DNA of 64,000 nucleotides from Calocera cornea HHB12733 (taxonomy: Eukaryota > Basidiomycota > Dacrymycetes > Dacrymycetales > Dacrymycetaceae), in assembly GCA_001632435.1 (NCBI GenBank), contig KV423945.1:62001-126000 (forward strand), given 5' to 3'. Positions 12,001 through 24,155 of the stretch are shown in pieces. The notes under the pieces are model-generated. The model did not search any database, was not told where the DNA came from, and saw nothing but the letters and a program-made list of their open reading frames with translations. Numbering within the stretch: position 1 is the stretch's first letter; each line of letters begins with the position of its first letter. A program made the position numbers and the translations under genes.

Positions 12001-13265
12001 GAACGGGGATTTGCGGGCAGGCCAGGCCCGCTGAACGTGCGCTTCGTATCTGCAGGTCCCCGCGGCAGCCCGTACTCACCACGCGCAGTCACCAATGCAG
12101 CGGTTGAGGACGGCGCGCCGAGACTGTTGTACGGCAGCTCAGACGGAGTCGGCGTGTGCGAACGCTGAGGGCGCAAGGATCCGTCTCGCGGCGGGACGTT
12201 GTGCATAACCGGGGCAGATGGAATATTCCTCAGCGTGTGCGGTGCCGGCGGCGGTGGCAAGGCCTGGGACTTCGGGGGAGGCGGCATCGGCGGAATGTTG
12301 GTGCGCCCGCTCCCGCTCGCATCCTTCTCGTGCCGGATGAACCCGCCAGTGCTTCCTCCGCTTGAGCTGCGTCCACTGCTGTTGAGCGAGTTGGTAACCG
12401 GCACAGGAACGGAAGGAGGGTGAAGGGGTGGCGCAGCACGAGGAGTGATGATAGTTGGCATCGGGGATGACGATAGAGAGACGGCGGAGCTAGGAGGCAC
12501 ATCGATGACTTGAGGCAGACTCAGGCTCGTCGTGCTTTGGCTGAGATCCAGAGGCGGCGGTCGACCGCCACTGCGAACACCAGTGCGTCGGGCCGCTCCC
12601 TCAGCAGGCGTATACGGCAGTGGACGTATCGCTGCAGATGGCGACGACGCAGGCGACGTCGAGGGTCGTCGGGGTAGGGAGCCATTGGTGGTCGGTGGTG
12701 GTCGTAGCAAGAGTTGGGACTGCGGTGGAGAGGCACCCATCCTCGTTTCTGTAGAAGTAGCAGACGACGATGACATGCCGCCTGTCGAGGGCACGCGGGG
12801 TGTATGACTGCTGAACGACGAGCCGCTCGTAGACGAGCACGCCTTCCTCAATTGCTTGACCGCCGCCATGATCTTCACACGCTCTCCGACGCTATTGATC
12901 CCCATCTCCTTCAATGCAAACATGTCCAAATCCAATATAACGCTGCCCCGAATATCGTTGTCTCGAAATGTCGGGGCGAGGCTTGCCAGCCGATTCTCGG
13001 CCAACCAACGGCTTATATGCGTGTCGGACCATGTCGAAACGAATTCCAGGTAGGATACGTGAGATGCAGCAGAGTCCAGGTGGCTGGCTGTGGTTGCTCC
13101 TGGGGAGGGAGTCGTGGGCGGGGAGGTGTAGTTAGTGCTCGCTGATGTGCTGGGCCGGCCGATTGACGACGCTGACGAGTTGGTTGACAACGCGTGGGTC
13201 GGATGAAAAGATGGCGCTGACGGGCTTGACGAGAGCGTGTAGGGTGCGGAGTAGACAGAGGTCAT
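9070..13265 (-). CDS. STE11: MAP kinase kinase kinase of the Ste11/Byr2 type
   Basis: Predicted MAPKKK of the pheromone/filamentation cascade, 1,347 aa. Exons: 13265-11369, 11317-9770, 9721-9464, 9410-9070. Order of domains: low-complexity start; SAM domain at about 74-142 ([25 protein letters not shown]); long Ser/Pro-rich linker; Ras-association-like region at about 550-660 ([13 protein letters not shown]); a region ending [10 protein letters not shown]; acidic Glu-rich stretch; kinase domain from about 1075 ([44 protein letters not shown]). SAM plus RA plus C-terminal kinase identifies Ste11/Byr2/Kpp4 rather than Bck1; the large size resembles basidiomycete members. The 51-nt intron inside the RA region is in frame and stop-free. 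Start at 13265 chosen as the first good Met after a likely UTR extension. Confidence 0.92.
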
Positions 13266-16200
13266 CGTTGCCTGACCCTGTGCGGCAATGAGCAGCGGTC
13301 GATAAGGCGTGGGGAGGACAATGGAGGAGGAGGAGACGAAGTTAAGGCGGGGGGGGGGGAGGAGGGTGCTTAGGGACAATGGGTTGCAATGTCGAGCGTG
13401 GCTGTAGCCCTGCCGCCGGCCATCAGCGTGAAACACGCGACACCCCCGACAGCCCCTCGCTTCCGCCCATCTCTTACCCAGCCATCGCCTACCGACAAAT
13501 ACATTTTGATGGCACTCGGGCGCTCAAGCGGCCCTCCCCCGCGGCAGTGGTGACGCTGCTGGCCTCAAGCTCAATCATGCACCTTGGCACCTCCTGAGAG
13601 CTAATCCCAGGTGTACCTGGAGTGCGCCCTGAAACGCGAGGCCGGTACTGTACCGTACCTCATCGGCGACCACGGTGCTCCACGTCCATTCCAGGCAGCC
13701 AACTTGTTACAAGAAAACTCTTGCCGCTTCCAAAGTCTCTAATATTTGAATGTCGAACTGTGACTCCATAATGAATATGTATTGTATGAGCTTGCTGCAG
13801 TATATTCTTCCATTGGAGGCTACAGAACGTTTGAGCGCCTGGTTACTGCCCTGATGATAATCCCTCTGCCGACCATCGAGCAGTTATCGTGATAGATAGC
13901 CTTACTTGGCATCATCATCTGTTCTGTCCTGTCCGTTCTGTGCCGTATCCTGGATGCCTTTCGCCGCTTCACCGCCGTCCCAGGAGTACCATCCCGCCAG
14001 TCCACGTAACATTCTGCTCGACGCCGTCAAACGGGGCCCGTGGAGTTTGCATACCGCACCGCTCTCCTCTGTAGAGGTCCGTCATCAAACAAAAACTGAA
14101 TGGAGTTGCAAGGCAACGGCCACGCTTTGGTTAGTCTATACATTAGAGCGCCGCCTTAGTCAGCCCAGCGGCGGGTATGCCTTCCTTTCCCTTGGTCCGT
14201 TTCACAATGGCCTGTGACAGTAGAGGGTCAAACCTATATTGCGGGCAGTGATTGAAGCCTATTTGGCGCCCTTGTTCAATCTACGACATTGCCTTTGGAG
14301 GGAACGTACCGAAGTCCAGGAGGAACTGTTGAACATCTCTCGCCGTATTGACGTCGGCTTGGCATCGATATTCGACAAAACATCAACAATGGGGTATGAT
14401 CGAGAACACTCTCACATTATCTACTGCACACCCTGTCGCCGCTGCTCAATCTTGTTTCAGGCTGCTGCGGCGACCCACAGAGGCGGTCAAGGTATCTCGA
14501 GTGCCGCTTTTGTTCTCATCCGCCCTCCACTTCACACGGTATCTGAAACACGTCAATCAGCGCGCACGTGACACGCCGATAGAGCACAGGAGGATCAACC
14601 AAACCATGGAACGCAGAGCGCAGGAGCGGTGGGGAATCCGGGGCAGGGATCCGGTTCAGAACTAGGCGTCCCCGCTGCCGGTTCGCTCTGGGATCGCTCG
14701 AGGTGTTGCATCAACGGGATGTTCAGACCGCGGACTGGATGGCTCTCCGTGATGAGCGCAGTACACAACATTCTCCCTTGAGATAGGAATCACAACAGTA
14801 TCGCCCAAGTCCATAATCCTTGTCGGCGGCACTTAATGATAAACAAATGATTATTGTTGCTGCATCCGAAAGTGACGCATCGAATGCTCTAGCAGTGCGA
14901 TGTTAGACCACCCTTCCTCACCTATTTCGAGCTGCCCATCCCACAGGGACTGAACCGCGACGGGCCGAAGCCATCTGTAGAGGACGAGCTGAGGCGAACT
15001 CGGCAGGGGGTTGATACCTGATCGATTTACGGATCACAGTTTGGTCCGGCAGTAGTGATCTATTTCTGGCGATGACCAGCTGCCGTCAGTGTCAGGGATA
15101 CCTGCCGAACACATGGATGCTGTGGTCAAAACATCTTCCAGCCAGTGACCCTGCCTTCCGCTCTGCTTTCCGCTCGAAAAGGGGTTACTAATACCGCACT
15201 ACGTCCCGTGCCAGCACAGCAGCCTGCTCTGGGCACAAAAATCCTTCGACGAGGCTAACGATAACGAAGAAGACAAAGGCGCCGGAGAAGGTCGGAATTC
15301 CACTTTGGACAAAAGGCGGTGCGTAGTGGGCAGCGAGCGCATGACGCGCCTTGGCACGTCATGCAATATTGTCGGATTTGCAGCTCGGAAAATATGAGAC
15401 GCTGAGGATGAACTTGACATCGCAGCATGGAAGCGTGCCATCGGCCAGCGAACGGCAGAGAGAGACACAGCCAGAGGAGGCGTAAGCAGGTATGAGCGTC
15501 TGATCGCTGATCTGGTGCGATCAGGATCCAGAACCTTGGAGACCCGCCTGAATGGAATTCTGGGTGCACGCCGAACAGCTCAGAAACCGGTGCCTGTGCC
15601 GAGGGGTTCCGAGAGTCCTCCCGTGCTTCGAGCGACTGCGCTGTGGGCTCCGAGTGGTGCAGTCCTTTCCAATGGACGTTCTGGAAAACAATGCGCTGGC
15701 CCCGTTTTCAATTGCGCATGCGCCCATCGTGTCATCGTATTGACGACGCGGCGGGCGCGCGTCGGTTTCATTGCGCGAATGGGGCCATTCTAGGGTAGGG
15801 GTCAAGACATGTACAGACACGGAGCGGGTCTCGATCCTCAGTCGTCCGCACCGCCCACCCAGTCCCGCGTGGGTCTGCGCCGCCGCGCCCGTCGAGTGAA
15901 CCCAAACGAGCGACTGGCTTGCCTCCGATGCGCTACCTCTGATTGGAACATGACATGCTTCTTAGCTGCCACTCGACTCCGATAAGGTTGCTTCAAGTAT
16001 TTTCGTGGCGTGCTGGCTTGTTAATAAGCAAAAAAAGCAATTAGCCGCGTGAAATGCGCGTAAGATAGTCCGGCAGACGCAGTCTTTGCCGCAGAAGGAT
16101 GGGTCTGCATTAAAATGCCGAGCCGAGCGGGGATGTCAAAATGAATGCCTGGTCGCGGCAAGCTGAGCCACACCCACCCTTGGCATACCCCCGAGCCTGA

Positions 16201-16548
16201 CCCCGGTCGCTCCCTTGACTTTAGCCCCGTTTCTCTTTCGTCCCTCTGCCCTGCCCCTCGTACTACCGACGCCTCTCGTCTCCTCCCTCCCCTCACCTTC
16301 TTCCTCCCCCCCCTTCTCCCTCCACCGCGACGACTGTCTCCCTCACTCCAGCCCATCCTTAGATTATCACCTCTCATTTCCCCGTCCTGTCGCTGGCAAA
16401 GCTAGACGTGTCCTGCCAAGCAACAGCCATCGGCACACCCGACTCGCCAAACTCGCCCCCGTGCGTCTAATCACCCCTCTCGACGCGCGAGACAGTGCTC
16501 GCCTCCCTATATCCAACGACCGTCCAACGTAACCGGACAACACCCAGC
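13266..16548. promoter_or_regulatory. 3.3-kb divergent intergenic region between STE11 and AGS1
   Basis: No gene I can support lies here. Open frames are all short, overlap on both strands, and show no domain or coding-like composition. It must contain the promoters of STE11 (minus) and AGS1 (plus). About 16,240-16,340 is a strong pyrimidine-rich stretch just upstream of AGS1, the pattern seen at transcription starts of highly expressed fungal genes, and CCTATAT lies about 45 bp before the ATG. The region is unusually long for this compact stretch of genome. It could hold an undetected noncoding RNA or an eroded gene. Confidence 0.5.
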
Positions 16549-19500
16549 ATGCTCTCCAGCGCGCCTCGAGTGGGCAGCCGGGCCCTCCTCTCCTCCTTCT
16601 TTGCCCTCTTGCTCTTCGCTCCCCTATCTCTCGCCATCCAGTACTACCCGAACCTCACAGAGTGGAACCTCAACACCGCGCAAGGAGCTACGAGCGTAAC
16701 AGACTACGACACGAACGTACGCACCAACACGACCTACACGCCGTCACCAAAGAACTGGCGGCAGCTACCCGTCTACTCTGTCCTTCTCGACAAGTTCGCA
16801 GACGGTGCCCCCGAGAACAATGACTACTTCAAGACAATGTACGAGAATGACTGGAGAGAGACCGGCCTGCGCTATGGTGGTGATCTGCGTGGTCTGCGGA
16901 ACAAGCTGGACTATCTGTATGGCATGGGAGTCAGGGTCATCTACATTGCTGGTACAATCTTCTTGAATATGCCTTGGCAAGCAGACAGTGCGTATCGCGT
17001 CTATTTGATTTTCGCTGTGTGCTGACGGTTCACGTCGATCAGGCTACTCTCCTATCGACTTTACGCTCGTTGACCCGCATTGGGGAAACATCACTGACTG
17101 GCAAGAAACGATCGATGCCATCCACGCGAAGGGCATGTACATCATGAGTGACTTCACCATCGGTACCCTCGGTGACATGGTCGGCTTTGTCGGGTAAGCA
17201 CATAATCGTCTGACCTCTGATAGCGTGCTGACTCGAAATAGCTATGAGAACGTCTCTGCGCCTTTCGATATTGACGAGTACCAAGGCGAGTGGAAGAACC
17301 CGCAATACGTGCCTTGGGGTCTCGAGAAGTATCCCGACTTCGACATTGTCAACACGTACAACTCGTCCTGCCAGCTTCCTGTACTTTGGCAGGACGACGG
17401 CACCATCGTCAATGTGGCCCACTCTGGTTGTTACGAGTCCGACTTCGATCAGTACGGTGACATGGAGGCTTTCGGTGTCCATCCCGATTGGCAACGTCAG
17501 CTGTCCAAATTCGCGTCCGTACAGGATCGTCTGCGCGAGTGGAGACCAAGTGTCATGGCGAAGCTTCAGACCTTCCCTTGCTTGGTCATCAAGGCTCTAG
17601 ATATCGACGCGATCCGTATCGACAAGTCGACGCAAGTCACAGTCGATGCATTGGCTCAGTGGACAAGCCGTGTTCGCCAGTGCGCCGCAGAGCTGGGCAA
17701 GGACAACTTCTACATTGGTGGTGAGGTCACTGGCGGTGACACTTTCGGCTCCCTCTATATTGGCCGTGGTCGTACTCCCAACCAGAGGAACCTCGGTTTC
17801 TTCCAAGCAGGCAACCTCACGTCCAACGACTCCGTGTACTTCCTCCGCGACATGCCATACAATGGGCTGGACGGCAACGTCTTCCATTATTCCGTGTACC
17901 GTGCTCTTACCCGAATGCTCGGAATGGATGGTAACCTCGAGGTCGCCTACGACGTGTCCAACAACTTCGTCACGATGTGGAACGAGTTCTTCGTGAACAA
18001 CGATTTCATCAACTCGAACACGGGCCTCGTGGACCCTAGGCACATGTACGGTGTTTCCAACTTCGATGTGTTCCGTTGGCCCGGTCTTGTCAACGGTACG
18101 GCGCGTCTGATGCTGGGAACCTTCATCACCACCATGGTCATGCCGGGTATTCCGCTCTTATACTATGGCGAGGAGCAGGACTTTTATGTGTTCGACAACG
18201 GCGCAGCGAATTACCTCTACGGTCGTCAGCCCATGTCTGCTTCGGTCGCATGGCAGAGGCATGGTTGCTACAAGCTCGGCTCCCAGCAGTACTACTACTG
18301 GCCGTTGGAAAAGGCGATGCTTTCCTGCGAGGACGACTGGGTGTCGCGTGATCATTTCGATCCTACCGCGCCGAATCGTCGCCTCATCTCGCGCATGTAC
18401 CAGCTCCGCGACAACTACCCTCTCCTCGTAGACGGTTTCAACCTTGTGCAGCTTGGTAACTGGACATACTTCATTCAGCGCCCAGGTTCCAACGTCACCG
18501 AGACGGAGATGGGTCTGTGGTCCACCTCGCGTGACTTCATTCCGAACGTGCCGAGCCAGTCGTTCACTGGCAATGATGCTATTCCCATCTGGAACTTCTA
18601 CAGCAATAACAACGTCACAACCGACTACGCGTACGACTGCGCTGACCAGGACTGGATTTCATCCCCGTACATGGGCAACACAACCGTCCGTAACCTGTTT
18701 GCACCTTACGAGACATACGCGCTGGACAACTCCAATTCACCATACTACCTCGATGGCAACCCTCCTTACCGTGGCTGTTTGCCCAAGATCACCCTCGAGC
18801 CGTATGGCTTCAAGTCGCTGGTGCCGGTTGACATTTGGCTGCCTCCCAAGCCTATGATGACCAAGTTCATCCCCGGCCACGATCAGAACGTCATCGTCTG
18901 GGACCCGACCGCGGACAATGCCACGACCGCTCCGATCCGCTTCGAGTTCAACGTCGCCATGAACCCGCAGACCATCACGCAGTATCTCGGCTTCGATGTC
19001 TCTGGCATCAACAGCGGGACTGTTCCTTCAGTCGATCCCAACTCCGTCAACTCTGGAGTAGTCACCAATCCCGATCCGGCGCCCATCCAAGGTCTGGACA
19101 CCTCTCAATGGTACTGGTCGGCCAATCTCATCAACGTTCCTGACGGTGTTATCACCCTCACACTGAACAACATGCTGTCGGAGGACGGTACGGCTGGGAC
19201 TGGCGTTATCGATCACGTCGTGTTCCGCAAGGGGCAGCCGAACAACCCTATCATTGACCCCAGTCAGGACTATGATAACGATGCGTTCGGCTGGGATGGA
19301 TCGCAGTTCACCTTCACCCACAAGGCGATTGGTGCTGACAAGCTCCGCTACTCGTGGAACTACGGCCAGAACTGGTCGGACTGGCAGGCATTCCAGAATG
19401 TCACCAATATTCCTGCTGACACCTTTGACGGTCAATGGTGGTCCGGCTCGCACATCATCGTGCAGTACTGGGTGGACGCGATCGCCTCCTCCGTCTACGT

Positions 19501-22500
19501 TGTGCATGCCGATCGCGACTACACGGGTGGAACACGTCGTGTGCCTCAGTTCCTGGCTCGTGGCCCGTACAACAACTGGGGTTACGATCAAGGTCTTCCG
19601 GCCGAGATGACGCATAACGCTGATGGTACCTGGGAGCTCGAGATCATGGCCCAATGGCCGACGTATGTACAGCTCAACGTCTTCGGGTACGACAACTTCT
19701 TCTATGGTGATATCGACGGCGACGGTATCATGGATCGTGGTCCTCCCAACTCCGCCGCTCCCACCTACCTGAACTTCTCCGCCCCACCCAAGCCCCATCT
19801 GGCCTGGGCACTGATTGTCAACGATCAGGACATGAGCTACCGCTTAGAGCCTCGTGGGTACTCGATCATTGGTGCCATCATGTTCGCTCTCCTGCTGTCC
19901 ATTCCTCTCATCACCGCCATTTTGGCCGTGCTCATCTTCAAGTGGTCGTTCTATGGTATCAGGCACAATCAGTGGGGTGTCAAGCCTACCAGCGAAGGCC
20001 ACAGCAACTACTTCCCCATTGTCGGTGGTTCGTTCAACAAAAAGGACAATGAGGTTGCGACCCCGATGGCTGAGAAGTCCTTCGGCAGGCCCGGCCATTC
20101 TTCCGTGGTACCTTCTCGCATTATCGGCTGGCCCGAGGATCCGAACAAGCGCCGCAAGGTGTTGATTGCCACCCTTGAGTACGAGATCTTCGATTGGAAG
20201 CTCAAGGTGAAGATTGGTGGTCTTGGTGTCATGTCCGGTCTCATGGGCAAGGCAATGTCTGATGTCGACCTGATTTGGGTTATTCCCAAGGTCAAGGATC
20301 TGGAGTACCCCACCGGCGAGTATATGGAGCCCATCGAGGTCGTCATCTTCGGCCAGCCATATCTGATTGAGGTAGAGACTCATCAGCTGGACAACATCAC
20401 CTACGTGATTCTGGATAGTCCTGTCTTCCGTGCTCAGACAAGGGCAGATCCGTACCCGGCTCGCATGGACGATCTTGGGTCCGCCATTTTCTATTCCACC
20501 TGGAACCAGGCCATCGCCGACACCATCCGCCGCTTCCCAGGCATTGATATCTACCACGTCAATGACTACCATGGTGCACTGGCTCCCCTTTATCTGCTGC
20601 CCAAGGTCATGCCTATCTGCCTATCTCTCCACAACGCCGAATTCCAGGGTCTTTGGCCTCTAAGGACCAAGGAAGAGATGAAAGAAGTGTGCTCCGCATT
20701 CAACCTGAGCAAGGAAGTTTGCACGAAATACGTCCAGTTCGGCAACACGTTCAACTTACTCCACGCTGCGGCGTCGTATATCAGTACCCACCAAAAGAGT
20801 ACCGGCGTTGCCGGTGTGTCCGACTCCTACGGCAAGCGTTCTTGGGCTCGTTATCCCGCTCTCTGGACCTTGAAGCATGTCGATTCTCTGCCTAACCCCG
20901 ATCCTACCGATATCGAGGCGCTGGACACGCAGCCGATCGATATGCATGCCGTCACCGTCGATTTGGATGCCGAGCAGAAGCGTCCCGAGGATAAGCGTCA
21001 AGCACAGGAGTGGGCTGGTATCAAACAGGATCCTGATGCGGACTTGTTCGTGTTCGTCGGTCGTTGGTCCAAGCAGAAAGGTGTCGACCTTATCGCGGAT
21101 GTAATGCCCTCCCTCCTTTCCAAGCGGAAGTCGGTGCAACTCATCGCCGTTGGTCCCGTCATTGACTTGTACGGACGATTTGCCGCCGAGAAGTTGGCTC
21201 GTCTCATGGAGATGTATCCGGACCGTGTCTATTCGAAGCCCGAGTTCACGGCTCTGCCTCCCTTCATCTTCAGCGGAGCTGATTTCGCTCTCATTCCGTC
21301 CCGGGATGAGCCTTTCGGTCTCGTCGCTGTCGAATTCGGTCGCAAGGGGGCCCTCGGTGTCGGCTCTCGTCTTGGTGGTTTGGGTCTCATGCCTGGTTGG
21401 TGGTTCCCCGTCGAGTCGAACTCGACCGGACACATGTTGTCTCAGCTGTCAAAAACGATCAAACTGGCGTTGAAGTCTACCGAAGAAGAGCGTGCCATCC
21501 TCCGTGCTCGCTCTGCTGTCCAGCGATTCCCTGTCGTTGAATGGCGTCAGCGCATGGAAGATTTCCATCGTCGCAGCATCGGCATCAGCCGCTCGCTGGC
21601 TGGTGCCGAAGCCTGGTCACCCACTGACTGCGTGGGTGGCGAGCTTAACCTGCCTCAGCTGAACTTGGAAGACAACCGTCGCGACTCTCTGGCAAGCAAC
21701 TACGATGGGTGGGACGCGGCAAGTCCCGTACCACCCTCCCCCGGGTCTTTGACGCCAGGAGGGCAGGGCCAGTACCTGTCCACGCCTTTCACTCGTCCCC
21801 AGTCGCTCCACCGCCAATCCTCCTTCAACACCGATGCATCTGCAGAGGAGCAGCAGCTTCATCCCGATGTGCCCCACTCACCTGGTGTTGACAGTCAAGA
21901 TGGTGCTGGAAGCGTTGCTCAGTCTTATGACGACTTCCTGAATCGTGCGAATAAGCAGATCGCGAAGCAACAGGGTCACGTCGCGGATCCCTTCCTTCAG
22001 CCGGACGGTGCTGCACCGAACAGACCGTTCGGAGCGCACTCTCGCGTTTCGTCCGTGGAATCCATCGCCTCGATCGTTGACGAGAAGGCGAACTCTCCAT
22101 TGAACAAGGCCATCGACAGCTTCACGGATGCTGATGGAGAAGTGGCTCAAGCCTTCGTTCAGAAGCTTCAGCTCTTGACGCCAGAGAATTCGAAGAACGA
22201 GCTTTCCATTGAGCGATACCTTCAAAAGAGTGAAGAGGCCTTCTTCGACAAGGTCAGGAAAGACAAGATCAACTATGCATCGAGTGTTCGGTCTGGCCGT
22301 GATTCCACGTTCGGTGCCCCGACTTTGGGCTACGAGTCTCATTATTCTCATTATGATTCTCGCCCCACCTCTCCGAACCCGTATGGCTCAACAGCTTCAT
22401 TCCAGCACCACCTGGATTACGAGGCGCCTCCCGCTCCGGATCCGGATGCGGCTCCCATGACCCGCCTGCAGATCGCTTTGGCCAGAGAGATCGGCGGCTG

Positions 22501-23825
22501 GCCGTTGTACACCATCATCATCGCATGTGGACAGATGCTTGGTGCTACCAGTTTCCAGATCACTCTGCTCTCTGGTCAGAACTGGCAGACCAACCTTCAG
22601 CTCTATGTCCTGGGCGGAGTCTTCCTCGCTGCATCGATCGTATGGTACACGCTCTTCCGCCTGAAGCCTTCGTTCTGGGTCCTCTCCGCGCCTTGGCTCT
22701 TCTATGGTTTCGCCTTCTTCCTGATCGGGTTGCCGTCGATATCGGATATCTTCACGCCGTCTCGCGCCATTCTCGGCAGTGTCGCCACATGGTGTTACGC
22801 CGTGTCGTCCGCAGCTGCGTTCCTGTTCTTCGGCCTCAACTTCGGTGAAGAAGCTGGCGCAGCCACCGAGGTTTGGATGTGGCGTGCTTGCGTCGTGCAA
22901 GGATCGCAGCAGATTTGGATTGCGGCGTTGTGGTACTGGGGCAATTCTCTGAACGGCGTTCTCCCCACTTCGCGGCCTGCATGGTGGATCGTCTTGATCC
23001 TGTGGCCGTTGGCCGTCATGAGCTGGTTCTTCGCCTATTGCATGCTTTTCGGTCTGCCCGACTACTACCGGCAAACCCCGCCCAAGGTACCGAACTTCCT
23101 CAGGACCCTCTTCCGCCGGAAGATTGTGCTGTGGTTCCTGGCCTCCGAGGTTCTCCGCGACTACTGGTTGAGTGGGCCCTATGGCCGCAACTGGGCCTTC
23201 CTCTGGAGCTCTACGATCCCGAAGTGGGCAATTCTCGTCCTCGTCGTCTTCTTTTTTATCGGTGTCTGGGCTCTCATGCTGTTCATCATCACTTACTTCA
23301 GCAAGACCCACACGTGGCTGCTGCCCGTGTTCGCTGTTGGTCTCGGAGCGCCAAGGTGGTGTCAGATGATGTGGGGCACCTCGTCGCTCGCCCTATACAT
23401 CCCTTGGGCTGGTTCCGCTGGACCATATCTCGGCACGTCGTTGTGGTTGTGGCTCGGAGTACTTGATGCCATCCAGGGTGTCGGCTTGGGTATGATCCTT
23501 CTGCAGGTGAGCAATGGTTCTTTTCATTTATTACCGACCTCGACTGAACTGATCATGTTAGACCCTATCCCGTCTCCATGTCTGCGCAACGCTGGCGTTC
23601 GCACAGGTCATCGGGTGTGTCTGTGTGATGGTCGCTCGCGCCACGGCACCAGACCAGATTGGTCCTGGAAGCGTCTTCCCCGACGCTTCCACCTGGGACT
23701 TCTCCGACGGTATCCAAGGCTCACCCATGGCGTCTGCGCCATTCTGGGTTGCCTTGATTTGCCAGTTGGTGATTGTTTGTGGGTATTTCCTCTTCTACCG
23801 GAAGGAGCAGCTCTCGCGGCCATAA
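16549..23825 (+). CDS. AGS1: Cell-wall alpha-1,3-glucan synthase
   Basis: Plasma-membrane enzyme making alpha-1,3-glucan of the cell wall; 2,372 aa, normal for the family. Exons 16549-16987, 17043-17193, 17242-23506, 23562-23825. Order: signal peptide (about 1-29); extracellular GH13 alpha-amylase-like domain (about 60-560; LDIDAIRIDKSTQ, MVMPGIPLLYYGEEQ), thought to act in transglycosylation; first membrane span at about 1070; cytoplasmic GT5 starch/glycogen-synthase-like domain from about 1166 (KIGGLGVMSGLMGKA, VFVGRWSKQKGVDL, RDEPFGLVAVEFG); then a multispan C-terminal region from about 1940, probably the exporter. The central exon of 6.3 kb is intact. The last intron separates the final membrane spans. 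Assignment is unambiguous. Confidence 0.97.
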
Positions 23826-24155
23826 GATTTTGGTATTCCCCCTTGTTTCGTTCCATCATCGAGCATCTGTCGCATCGGACTCATTCCATACATTTGTCAT
23901 GTTCAATACGCTCTTCTGTAATTGCACGAACTCTCGTCTCGCCCTCATGGCTGTCCTTCCTTAGAGTCAATCGCAATTAAAGTAATTCCATAGTGAAAAT
24001 ATAGATCGACAACAGCGGCATCCATGTAGTCAGTGCATGCCACATGGGCCCCTTACGAGGATGGGGATCTCGGCGTGACGTAAAGTAGCAGTCAGCGTCG
24101 GACCCTGACCGTCAAAATTTGGACCGCCATCTCTGCGCTGCTTGTATGACTGGCT
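23826..24155. other. AGS1 3' end and MAK5 promoter
   Basis: 330 bp between two genes on the same strand. The first half is T-rich 3'-UTR-like sequence with AATTAAAGTAA, a possible poly(A) signal, at about 23,974. No gene or RNA seen. Confidence 0.5.

Noticed and set aside
15199..15820. Short minus-strand frames of about 90-104 codons in the STE11-AGS1 gap
   Set aside because: Frames overlap on both strands with no start context, no splice partners and no domain.
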